This document shows, in pieces, positions 49,471 through 60,383 of a stretch of DNA of 64,000 nucleotides. The stretch is from the NCBI RefSeq assembly GCF_963678635.1, contig NC_087062.1, positions 17,719,789-17,783,788 of the forward strand, written 5' to 3'. The notes beneath the pieces were generated by a model. That model was given only the letters and a program-made list of their open reading frames with translations, was not told where the DNA came from and did not search any database. The translations under genes were made by a program, and so were the position numbers. Every line of letters starts with the position of its first letter. The first letter of the stretch is position 1. Source of the DNA: Symsagittifera roscoffensis. Its lineage: Eukaryota; Xenacoelomorpha; Acoela; Convolutidae.

Positions 49471-52400
49471 GAGATTTACGATGGAAAATTTACGTGGAGA
49501 AGACGGGTGTACCAGAGCAGACAGCATGTTGGAAAGCTTGAGAGAGGAAGGACGGCATCTTTTTTGCTACAATGTATGACGGGGTCTCACGCTATTTTAT
49601 CCGGGAATTCATAAAATCAGTCACGAGACTTTCAATAGCGGGATTTCTAGCTTTATTCGTCACGTTTGGATTAGAAACCTTGTTCAGAAAAGACCCGTTA
49701 ACCTGCTTAGAATAGGGTTTTGGAACCTAAGACTTGATGTCCTATTGACACTATTAGCAATGACATACGGCCGGATAGGTGAGCTGATCAGTTTGACCCT
49801 ATGATCTGAACAGTTGGACACTTCCACCAAGAAATTCGACTTGCTCAAGGCGACAACGTCAAGGGCGAAAATGCGAGATCTGAGGCTCATGTTGTTCCAA
49901 TACTTGCAGCAAAAAAACCGCTTCAGATCTGGAAAAGATGATATTATCACAAGAGAAGAGAACGTGCGGCGTAATGTTGGAGGCATGCGGCTTTTCATTG
50001 ACTGATGCCTGGCCATGAGAATTGATCCTCTGAAATAAAAAGAAAAGCTAGTTATTTTCCGACTGCGGTCTATGGCCCCACCGTAATCTTTGCGTTCCCG
50101 GATCCGAAGATACAAAAGAACTTACAGAAGATCAATACAGGAACTGATTCCAATCTCCGTGATCGATGCGTCAACAATCAATTGTTGCATACAGAGTGTC
50201 CTGAGGGAATACATGGTGGAGAAAAGTCACCTCGGGGTTTTAAATCTCAGGCTTTACAATAAAGATACATGTGAAGTGACGAGAGTTCCGAAATTAGTGA
50301 CGAGAGTTCCGGCTTACTAAAAGATTACAGTGGAAACAGGACTGGAAGGACAGAAACAAACTCCAAAGAGTACCATGATTTCACTTGATTAGATGCTAGG
50401 AGTTGACACTGTAGTAGACGCAACACAGCTGAGAACTTTGTAAACTAACAAAAGAATAGTTGTAGCGTTGGCAGACACGATGAATCCGCGCTCTGTGAAC
50501 GCAGTTCTAATTTTCGAGAAAATCAACCAGAAGAAGGAATAATGCGGGCGCTCCCAAACCAAGAGAATCGATAACTTTCTACCATACATTGGATACAAAG
50601 AAGAAAATCGATAACGAAAGAGGAAGCTGTGATTGTCCGCAATGTTAGAAAAGAGTTGATTTCGTTGGTAAAACTGTTGACTAGAGACGCTCCAGCAACC
50701 TTCGGCGGGTGCAAAATTGTGATACTGGTCATTTACAGTCTGCCAACGAATGACATTAACGAAACGAGAGAAATACTTTCGGAATCAAGACCGACTGGGG
50801 GCTACAAATAAGGATGAAGAAGATGACAAGGACATGCAGGAACCAATAGATTAGGATCTAAATTAGAAAAATGACGTGGATATAGCTTCATTAGATAGAG
50901 CTTTGAGTTAAGACTTGGATTCGTTCCTGGATGAAGAAGATCAGATCTCTTAAAATATGAAACCTGTCTCAGACTTCATGAATCCCGCAGAACAAACGCC
51001 GGAGAGCAGCTCTCCTGCAACCACCGCCAAAGTGAGAGAATAGTCAAAGAAGTCAAAGAAAATATTGAATGCATCAGTCCGAAAGTTGAGAACGCAGCTA
51101 GAATACCTTTCCTTAGGAAAGCGGGAGTAGTGCTAATGCATCGTTGTGATTATGGAAACAGGACTGGCTGTCGTATAAACAAAAAAGCTTTCATGAAAAA
51201 ATAATATCGGTAGTCATCGCTACAAGACCCAATCATTAATGCAAACGAGTTTGAATCCACCAATTATGCACGAGGATTTAAAAGAGTTTTACAAATGCGA
51301 GGATAGAATGAGCGAAGTACTCGTCGATTCTGCGACGGTGAGGAGCGACGTAAATTCTCACACTAAACCGATTTTTCAAGAAAAGATTTAGAAAAGGAAG
51401 AATCCAAATAAAGCTAGTGATCGAAAAAATTAGTGGCATGAAAAATTAGTGGCACGAAAAAACTAGGTGGAACAGTCACCGGATGAAAAACCAGAGAGGT
51501 AAAAATTAATCCAAAATCAAAAAAAGTGAACGAAAGTCTTGCAAGTGAAAAGAAGAAATGGTGACCAAACACTAATTGGCATGACGTTAGAAATAGAAAA
51601 GTTGAGCCAGTTTGCTGTGCTGGGCTTCAAGCTTTCAAGGATAAATTATTGAAAAGGAGCAGCGGGGTTAGCTAACACCTGCTCAATATAGTCATTTAAA
51701 AGTGCCAAACACTGTCGTACTAATTGATCCCGCATGTAGATTTAGGAAAAAGTTTAGTTAAGTTCACGAAATTAACGAGGTGAGATCTAGTGGCTTTCGA
51801 TACTAAAGTTGCCACAGGATGTTATCTGGAAACTTTCATTTGTGGCATGGCATTGAAGCAGCGGGCTTACAAAACGCTAATGGACGGGGAAACTAGAAAA
51901 CTAGTCAGTCTAGCTTGGACAGACTTTATTGCAAAACTTTGAAACAGAGATTAGAACAAGATCGAAAATTTCAAGCCTTAAAAGCCGTGTCTTAGTGAGG
52001 ATTGAATCACAACTTCGACACACTTCGTGCTAAGTGAGTGTGACCAAGGAAATACATTATTCAGATGAAAAGAAAAGATTCAAGGATGAAAAAGCAGTTC
52101 TGAAAGCGACATTGATAAACTTAATGGTAAATGCTGAAGCAACTGTAGCTTGTGCAAAACGGTGAGACGCGCTCCGTTTCTTGATATTTAAGTTGGAACC
52201 AATTTCAGCGTCAGCGATGATCATATGCGCAAAAATTTGAAGAGGTTGTGAGTCCAATCGACGTTGGTAATACCTGCATTCGTGGACATTTATCAGCGCG
52301 AGCCTATGAAAGGTAACATGAAAAAATCTGGAAAGTCAATGCCCTTGAGGAAAATAGATTCAGATACATCAAAGAGTTGAGACTTAAAAAAAATTTCATG

Positions 52401-53271
52401 AACACTGTTGACCGGTTAGTAAGAGGTCATACCAGCATGTGTCTCCGATTGTCGGGGTGGTATACAACCTATTGCTACAGGAAAATATACGTGATTGTTT
52501 CTTCGATTAAACTCTAGCAGTGCTGCTGAAGATCTGGGTGTCCAAAATATCAACTGTGAGAGACATAGTTTTCAGACAAGTTAAGCTAGGGCAAGTATTG
52601 GAAGAACGGGTGACCAAACTTTTTGTAACTAACTCTAACGATTGAGTGGAATTTGGATTGAGTTTCTCAGATGAACTTCTGAGAACTATCCTGACTGAAG
52701 TCTCGGGTTTGTTGAAATTATCCTGGTGCCCAAGTCCTAACCCGGATACGATATCTCACTCACGAACAACTGAAGATGTGGAAACAGAACGTGAGGCTGA
52801 CTGCAAATTGCATGACTTGTACACCACGCATAATTTGATTGTTTATGGCTTCCTGGAGCACTCGAGAGAACACTTTCGAGCTGCCTGGAAGGAGACTAGA
52901 AGACAGGGCGGACATGTTAGTTGTCTGGCGAAAGCTTGTGGCTGAGAGAATAATAGGCGTGGAGACCTAGATTGTATAAAAATTTGACTAAGCAGCAATC
53001 ACAACTGATGATTTTGTTTGAAAACATGACAACGAAAATCAAAACAGAAGCGGAACTTAAGTGGATTAAAAGACGACACTAGAACTTTACAGCCAGTTTC
53101 TCTCTTAAGAGCCACTTTTGAAGCTAGAGTAGAGGCTTGAGATGGTAACGAACATCAGTGTAGAAGTGTTACCACATATTTTACAGACTGAGAAAACATT
53201 TATTGAAAGATTTACAGTGAAACATATCATAGGCCAGAAGCAAAAAATAAGCTATTTGTTTCTATTGTAAA

Positions 53272-53935
53272 AGTTGAAGGTGAAATTTTTTTCTTGTACC
53301 CTATCTTTTTGGATTACAAAATCATGGAAGAAATGGAAACTATCAGTTATGCCCCAGAGGGAGCAAGACGAGCTACTCTGCGATGAATATTTGGGATTTT
53401 GTTAATTATGTTACGGCTGAAAGAGACTCAACTAAATTTAAAAATAGCAACACTAATAAGCGACTAAGGGACGAGGAACGCTACAACCGGAAGAGTTACC
53501 CAATCCTAAAGAACTCTTCCTTTCATGCTGCAAATAAGCCACTGCTTCTGAATAAAATTTTGAAAACATTCATAAAAAATTTATCAAAATAGATAAGGAA
53601 ATGCAAGTAGACTTTAACCAATTTCAGAAAAAGGTCAATGACTACTCAGATTAACTCAAAATTGATTTTAAAAGATGAGATCAAATTGTTGTAACTCAGA
53701 GGCAAAGCGCAAAGCGGATAGATCCAATAAACATAACATGCAGAGTTATAAGCAGCTCGTTTTTGTCGTCCTTGGTCTTTCGTTTTCAATCTAAATCTTA
53801 CTATTTAAGAGTTGAAAGTAATTTTTTTTCTTGTATCCTTTCTTTTTGGATTACAAAATCATATAAGAAAATGATGCCATCAGTCATGGCACAGACGGAG
53901 CAACACGAGCTACTCTGCTCTGGGCTAATTTGATA
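53272..53935 (+). repeat. Pair of direct repeats, about 540 bp apart
   Basis: 53272-53395 and 53811-53930 share agttgaa.gt, ttttttttcttgta.cct, tctttttggattacaaaatc, atca..gagc and acgagctactctgc. Identity is moderate. Function unknown. Confidence 0.7.
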
Positions 53936-54674
53936 TACAAAAAACACATTGCGCAACACGATAGTCAATGGGAAATTTTTTTAAAATTAAGTTGCAAAAT
54001 TTACTTGAGAAAGTAACTTGAAAAGTTCACCAAATACCGCTTTACAAACTTCATAGATGTATAGGATAAAAATCATAGACAGCTTTAAAATGAATTGGAA
54101 ATTATGCAACTAGCGGAAACAAATTCTGGGTCGAAGCCTGTCGGGCAGAACACAGAACTGTTGTGATAAAAAAATTCATAAAATTATTAAATTTTCACGA
54201 CCCATCCATTACAAAACACAAAAGCGCAAGCAATGGTATTTGCCCTCTAAATTATGCAATATTATTTGAATAAACTGATCTAACATAGGCTGAAGCTATT
54301 TCAATATTTTAAACGAAATGAAAAAAAAACCTAAATCAGACTTGGCAAAACTACAAATTACTGAACTTTCAGTTTTAGTAAAAAACTGTTAAAATTGGAA
54401 CAAAAATTATGCTTTAGAAAAACCATGCTTTAGAAAATCCAATAAAAACCGAACCAAACAAAAAAACAGACACTACAGAGACTAGTTCGGAAGCCACGAT
54501 CCAAAAAATAATAATTTAAACCTGAAACGGGCTGTTCCTAATTCCTACCTAATCCTAAATAATGGTATATTTATTTGAAATTATTTGAATTTTTTCACTA
54601 TCGTACTATATTGATCATTCTGTTTATTTTCCTCTGGATTGCGCAGTATAAATTTTTAGACCAATGACATATAA

Positions 54675-55070
54675 GGCTATGAACGGCTAGAATTAATACG
54701 CCAAATAACTTTACTAAAATTAACAAATTAACGCTTAAGAAAAACAATTCAAAACCTGAACAACATTGGAAAAGACTAAAAACTCTATAACTCCGATTGC
54801 AATACCTTCGGTTCGTGCAAGGGTAAAGATCTCAGAACAGATTCATGTAAAGTTGAAAAATAAACTACTTTTAACATTTTTGAAACAAACACTGGATTGC
54901 ACTGGATTGACAATTGTAAAAATTCACAAACGACTTTTTATGCCAAGAACAGTTAGAATTATTACGGCAAAAAACTTAAGAAAAAATGCAATAAAACGCT
55001 CAAGAACAACAATTGGGAGCCTAGACAACATTGGAAAAGACTGAAAAATTCATTACTCTAATTTTTTTAC
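54675..55070 (+). repeat. Pair of direct repeats, about 280 bp apart
   Basis: About 54675-54800 and 54935-55070 share tagaatta.tacg.caaa, acttaagaaaaa, caacattggaaaagact and actc.att. Diverged copies, no coding meaning evident. Confidence 0.65.
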
Positions 55071-55786
55071 AACGAACTGGCGAACTGCAGAAGGATAAAT
55101 AGTGTAGAAAACTCGATAGAAGAGAATGAAGATAAATCGATGTTGAACAAACTTAACAAACTAACTACTTTATTCAACTGAAATCTAACACTTCGGAAAA
55201 TTGTGGTTGATTTCATTATTGGATTGAAAATACCAGCACAAGTTATGCTATATTAACCATATGCGATACAAAAGACGACTGCCGCTAAATCGAAAAAAAA
55301 TTGAAAATTTCGAATTATATTGTCGATAAGGCTAGGTTTGAAACTAAATTAGGCCACTAAGCCGATATAAAATAGGCCCGAGCCTATTAAGCCGAAAAAA
55401 GGACAAAAAACAGAACAACCATTCTTAATACTTGCAACAGAGAGGAGTTGGATTTGCAAAGAGGACGAGGAAAAGAGGAATTGAAAAGAGGATTTATGAA
55501 AGAGTCCAGAAGTGAGTCCTGTGTAGTGTTGTTTTCGGGAAAAAAAGTTTAGCACTAGTCTAGCGATCGCAAGAGTAATAAATTTTCAAAAATAGAAAAC
55601 GAAATTGGGTTGAACTAGGAGAAAAATTATAAGATTTCGGCATAAAATAACAATCTTTGTTAAAGAATTAATCGTTGCGCGGTTTAGCAATATCTACGAT
55701 TTTTTTGCTATAAAACTTTTAAGCATTTAAGGTTGCTATTTTCATACATAGAAAGAGATCATCACATATGCGATAATGAGAAACTA

Positions 55787-56838
55787 CAGGGTGTTTCAAA
55801 TAAACTGTAATGTTATAAAAGCTTCTCATTTCATAACTGTTGATCAGTTCGACTTCAAATTCGGTGATATTATGTAGAACAGGCGGAGATTTGATAAAAC
55901 TCAAAAACTGCGTTGATGAATTGAACTCGATAGTGAATACCCGCGATTTTCCAACTATTTCACGCTTCCACGCAACAAAAAATTTTTTAAACTATTGCTC
56001 ATACGTAAATGAAAACAACGAAATGGTTTTCACAGTAAACGAAGAAAAACGGATCATTTGCTTGTTTGCAATTTATGAAACCCCAACTGAAGTTCGGAGA
56101 AGATATATCAATGAATATTACATTGCCCCACGCGTTGCATCAACACTTCAAGGAGATGGAGTTTAGTTAACCCCAGAGAATACGCGGAGTGCAAGTACCA
56201 GGGCAAAAAGAAAGTGATGTGCTGGATGGGTTTCCTTCAAGGAGCTGTTCTTGGCCCGTTTTGGTTCGTAGACGAACAGCAACGACCAATAACACTGAAC
56301 CAGTTTTCGTATCTGAACATGCTGGAACACGACCTCTGGCCAGTCCTTCGAGAACGACGAAACTTGAGGCGCATATGGTTTATGCAAGACGGAGCCACAT
56401 GTCACTGCACGGGACGCGTACTCAGTTGGCTTGGGACAAAGTTCAACGACAGAATTATAGGTAGACGAACCCCTATACCCTGGCCACCTCAGAGTCCGGA
56501 CCTGAATCCCCTGGATTTTTGGCTGTGGGGTCATCTGGGGAAAATTGTTCATGGTGCGAATCCACGAAGTATTGACGAACTCATGCAAACTGTAGAAGAT
56601 GCCCGAAATACAATAACGCCCGATAATATCGAAGAGTCATTGAGAAATTTGACGAAAAGATTACAAAGCTGTGTTGCTCAAAACGGCGGACACTTTCAGC
56701 ATCTTTTATAAAACAATTTTATCAGATATTCAAATCTCCGCCACTTATCTATCTTGTGCAGAAAAAATTTTGTATTTATTTCTTCTCAAAAAAAAGTTAT
56801 AGCGTTTTATAAAATTACAGTTTATTTGAAACACCCTG
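55787..56838 (+). mobile_element. mariner/Tc1-superfamily DNA transposon, internally deleted
   Basis: The element is 1052 bp with terminal inverted repeats starting CAGGGTGTTTCAAATAAACT, matched over about 34 bp with one or two differences, and flanked by TA at 55785-55786 and 56839-56840. It encodes remnants of a transposase (55840-56711). Length and frames show that the segment between the DNA-binding and catalytic domains has been lost, so the copy should be non-autonomous. TIR preservation suggests a fairly recent insertion. Confidence 0.93.
55840..56711 (+). pseudogene. mariner-like transposase remnant
   Basis: Transposase cuts and pastes the element via a DDE/D catalytic triad. The first frame (to 56166) has the N-terminal helix-turn-helix domain (MVFTVNEEKRIICLFAIYET, EVRRRYINEYYIAPR). 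The second frame, open from about 56169 to 56711, has KKKVMCWMGFLQGAVLGPFW, QDGATCHCTGRVLSWLGTKF (catalytic D at 56388) and WPPQSPDLNPLDFWLWGHLG (catalytic D at 56499; 36 residues between the two). The first catalytic D and its surroundings are missing. A stop ends the N-terminal frame, so the junction is a deletion with frameshift. Confidence 0.9.
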
Positions 56839-58177
56839 TAGTTGAGTATTCAGTGATGAACTCTATGTCTGAAACTCTATGTAATCACTGTGATGAACTC
56901 TATGTAATCACTGTTTTTACATGGGAGAAGAATCAGTTTGATACAGAAGAGTCGCAGCTGCACTTGGCAAACAATAGAGAAAACAGCAAAAATTGCTCTT
57001 GGCGTCGCAAAAGTGAAAGAAACTGTAAAACTGATTAAAACTCCATTATGTGCCAGAATCGAACACCGACCTCATACTTCAAAGTCTCATGACATAGCAG
57101 CATCTGCGCAATGAGTTCGTGATAAGTCTCAAACACTAGCAACCAATAAACTAGATACAAAAACATAAAGCGGATGCAACAGAAAACAAGCAGATATAAT
57201 GCATACGCAGCAAAAGTTAATCAAATATACAGCTCTTGCTACAAAAATGTCACCAAATAAATGCGCACATTTATTGCGCCTTCGGTTGGAAAAAAAATTT
57301 AACTTCCTAATATTACACTAACCTCCGCTTGTGGGACCGTAGGTTCTACTTGACCGCCAAATTTGATTATTTGGAATCCTCTGAAGTGACAATTCACAAA
57401 GTTTGATTGCGTTTTGGGACTTTTTCTCTTTTAGTACCAAATAGTTAACTCGTTGAAGGTAGTCAAATACTTAACTCATATAAAACACGATTTGTATGTA
57501 ATTTATCATCGCTGCAGGAATCAATTCAAGGTTACAACATTTAAGTCCAGAACAATTTAAAGTTTTATACAGTGAGTCCCACTTAAGAAATGAACTTGCA
57601 AAGTACGCTTCAAATTAAATCCTGCAGCAAAAAGTTGAAAAATGAACCTGAACAAAAAATGAGCCTGAATAAAAAGTATTTTCCTATTTTCTCAAATTAA
57701 AAAACACAACCTGATAAGGTCAAATTTCATAGCTTTCAAAAAAATCAAACAAAAAGCAATATAAACTCATCGTCTCTTTCCATATATCGAGCATGGCATG
57801 ACCTTGATGTTTCTAAAACACAAGGCACTAAAAATTTAATTCCGAAACAAATTAAGAGTATATAACATTGAAACAATGAACATAGTATTTCTTGCCAAAT
57901 AGTATGTCAACACATTTACAAATTTTGCCAATCCATTAAGCTAAAAATATGTGCATAAGCATAATAGCTTCTTCCTTTATCTTCTTATAACGAATGACAA
58001 CAATTTATTTGATGGCCGTAATTTGTCGAAAACTTGAACAGGAAAAACTGCACTTTTCCATATCTTGTAGATATCATTATAAGTATACCAACCCTTATAA
58101 CCAAGCCAGTCAGCTATTCCGAATCAGATAGTAACGTGTTAGGAAGAAGCTTTTAATTATTCAAAGTCTGACACAAA
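56839..58177. other. Interval between the mariner element and the next gene
   Basis: Contains a short duplication (gtaatcactgtgatgaactc / gtaatcactg, 56881-56915) and the tRNA-like sequence. Otherwise AT-rich with nothing recognised. Confidence 0.45.
57045..57118 (-). tRNA. Degenerate tRNA-like sequence (tRNA pseudogene or SINE head)
   Basis: On the minus strand ttgcgcagatgctgctatgt resembles a D-arm/A box, gactttgaag resembles the anticodon loop of tRNA-Gln(TTG), and gaggtcggtgttcgattctg fits a T-arm/B box. The acceptor stem does not pair and the anticodon stem is weak, so it is not a functional tRNA. Confidence 0.35.
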
Positions 58178-58471
58178 TCATTGATCATTTTGCACTTCGT
58201 TCGAGTCTATTTTTCTCACATTAGTCAATGTGATCTCCGGCTCCATTTCCAGAGACTTTTCAATCTCCTTTCTTTGCTGGATGGTCCTGAGATGATCGTC
58301 CAGAATATATGTGTACTTGGAGTCCATGATTCCAAAGAAGTTCGCCAATTTCTCCCCCAGGAACTCACACGCGATGATCACGTGAACAAACAGGAAGACG
58401 GAGTAGAATGCAAACCACTTAGGCCATCTCTCTTCTGAAGGAACCATTCCTTCAGTCCATCTACTCACTGT
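58178..58471 (-). CDS. Membrane protein exon 2 with the transmembrane segment
   Basis: The acceptor tcatttcag is followed by TVSRWTEGMVPSEERW, the hydrophobic span and a charged tail ending VRKIDSNEVQNDQ before TGA. The ATG just upstream of the acceptor (58489) lies in the intron. Confidence 0.7.
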   Translation of the reverse strand, partial: TVSRWTEGMVPSEERWPKWFAFYSVFLFVHVIIACEFLGEKLANFFGIMDSKYTYILDDHLRTIQQRKEIEKSLEMEPEITLTNVRKIDSNEVQNDQ

Positions 58472-59155
58472 CTGAAATGAACCCAGCATTTTATATTCAC
58501 CAATCGAGAACAGTAAATTTTATCGCGCCTTCAAATAATTGGAAAATAATGGAGTAATAAGCTTCCTTCTGATCAGAATTTTTTCTTTCATTAAGGTGCT
58601 GGCATAAAAGCATTTATAATTTGTATAGCGAAGAGTATCGGACGACAAAACTAAAATACCCTTTACCCATCGGACAAAACTTACAATTCCTCTTACAGCA
58701 TTTTCAGATAACCGCATATAAACGCTTCTATATTCTGTACAGTTGAATGTCTTTTTGAAAAACATCTCAATTTCCTGCGCGATTTCCCCATTGTTTTTCT
58801 CGCAATCTACGTACACGCTACCTACCTTTGAGAGTGGTTCGTCAAACTCATCAAATAACTTTCCAACTTCATCCTCTGTAATCACTCCATCTCTGCAGTA
58901 GATTAGTCTCGGCTCCCTCTTTCTTACAGGACCTGTGCTCTCACCACAATCATTACACACTGCAGACGATGAGGTTGCACTTGATTCGTTTGATGCTGCA
59001 GCAGCTTGCGAATCGTTCTGATTTGAAGTCGAAGAAGAAAATTTTGAAGTGTCTGTTTGAGGTTGTTGTGTGGAGATTTTGGGGTTCGAGTCGGTTCGGG
59101 ATTGTTCTTTCAGTTCGATCTCATCTGTGTATACGACATAGCCGGGGTTATCCAT
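58178..59155 (-). CDS. Unrecognised two-exon gene: predicted single-pass membrane protein
   Basis: Exon 1 (59155-58826) starts ATG GAT AAC CCC and ends CTCAAAG|gtaggt. Exon 2 (58471-58178) follows acceptor tcatttcag. Both junctions are phase 0, giving 207 residues. The N-terminal half is low-complexity (Ser, Gln, Asn, Ala) with a CNDCGES pair of cysteines, then REPRLIYCRDGVITEDEVGK and LFDEFDEPLSK. Exon 2 encodes EERWPKWFAFYSVFLFVHVI followed by IACEFLGEKLANFFGI, one hydrophobic span, then a charged coiled-coil-like tail (DDHLRTIQQRKEIEKSLEME). No family is recognised. The clean codon use, strong splice sites and plausible full length make it a likely real gene. It could instead be the 3' part of a longer gene if another exon lies upstream. 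Confidence 0.68.
58826..59155 (-). CDS. Membrane protein exon 1
   Basis: The frame extends upstream of the ATG without another methionine, so 59155 is the best start. The reading frame continues past the donor to 58520, but the GTAGGT donor is strong and the downstream residues look non-coding. Confidence 0.65.
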
Positions 59156-60383
59156 TCTAATTATCAATTTGCGTCTCTGAAACTATGCAAGTTGAATGTT
59201 ATACCGAAAGTTACGTTCACATCACTTAAAGCACATCAAATAATCGAAAGCGAAGTTAAAAATAGATGCGATGCCGATCTTCGGATCATTTGCAATAGAG
59301 AGAAATAATTGGACGTTAGCATTTACTGTCTCAGCCTATATGTTCCAAACCATTCCAGGTATTGTAAAATATAAACACAGACTTGTAATTTCAATAGCCA
59401 GTACTTTCTATGAGCTATTTCAATTAGATTAATATGACCTTGATTGACACCAAAAACATAGACTGATTAATAGCTGGTTATTGATCAAAATGAACGCTTT
59501 CAAAATCACACAAGCTTTGCTTGTGTACAAAATGAACACTAATAATTGCATGATTAGCCGACCACTGATGTTGGAAAAAAAAGAGTTCATATTATCACAC
59601 AAGCTACGCTTGTGTAAACATGGCCAATAGACAGTAGGAAAAGTGCCAATGAACTCAAAAGCAACGACTGATTACTTTTCTCGCACTTTCTAAGAAAATA
59701 ATAAGGTCATAAAACTCGTATTACTTCAGAAATTTTGTGATGATTGACACCTTTTTTTAACAAAATTAACCCAATTTCAGAAAAACGTAATTTATTAGGT
59801 TTTAAAAAATTTAAAAGTTGTACAGTACCGAAACGGAGCTTCGCATTACTTGCGATACAACATAAGCATAATTATCTGATATCAAATGAGACGAAAATAA
59901 CAAATTTGAACAAATAAATTGAAATTATAGAAAAAAAAACAGATCTAACAAATTTTCATGTTTCTCTTGAATTGTCTTTTAAAAATCTCATTTTTTGGAA
60001 AAACGGTTTGCTTTTAGATGAGAACGAAACAAAACTTGCGAAGCATAAAGCTTGAGCAGACACCAGCTCAGCCGAGCCAATTTTTTTTTCTCTATCATCT
60101 CTTTCTCTCTCCGTCTCAAAACTAAAAAAACTCAGAACACGCTCCTATAGAAACTTTTTGCTCATCAGATGACCCTATGCGAAGCCAATAAACAAAACCA
60201 GACCAGAGTTCTACAACCAATATAAAAAACAAATTTGGAATGTAAAGGTAACTCAGAACGCAGCCATGCACTTAAGATAACTCTTGATTGACAAAAGAAC
60301 AGAGTTGAGGAAATGGATCATTTATTTTATTCAAAATGAACTTAAAATGACTCAAAAGTCAAACCACGTAAAAATAATTTGAC
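59156..60383. other. Interval upstream of the membrane protein gene
   Basis: AT-rich. It contains two near-identical short hairpins, cacacaagctttgcttgtgt (59506-59526) and cacacaagctacgcttgtgt (59596-59615). No gene seen. The membrane protein promoter should be in the first few hundred bases but is not recognised. Confidence 0.45.

Larger units (their letters stand above)
48110..52570 (+). mobile_element. Right arm of the giant imperfect inverted repeat (unclassified element)
   Basis: This arm is the inverse counterpart of 41400-46830. It is shorter, mainly because about 0.6-0.7 kb of the left arm (around 44500-45400) is missing or unalignable here. Divergence between arms is considerable, with many indels, so the duplication is old. 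Decayed frames read outward on the plus strand. The outer end at about 52.6 kb is where I lose the match; true element ends and target duplications were not found. Confidence 0.72.
52571..55786. other. Right flank of the giant inverted repeat
   Basis: No recognisable gene. A 99-residue frame at 52646-52945 reads outward like the rest of the right arm, but I see no match in the left arm. Two pairs of direct repeats are listed separately. The rest becomes AT-rich from about 53.6 kb. Confidence 0.4.

Noticed and set aside
41400-52570. Giant inverted repeat as Polinton/Maverick or a retrovirus-like element
   Set aside because: I could not read a polymerase B, integrase, RT or protease motif in either arm, so no such label is justified.
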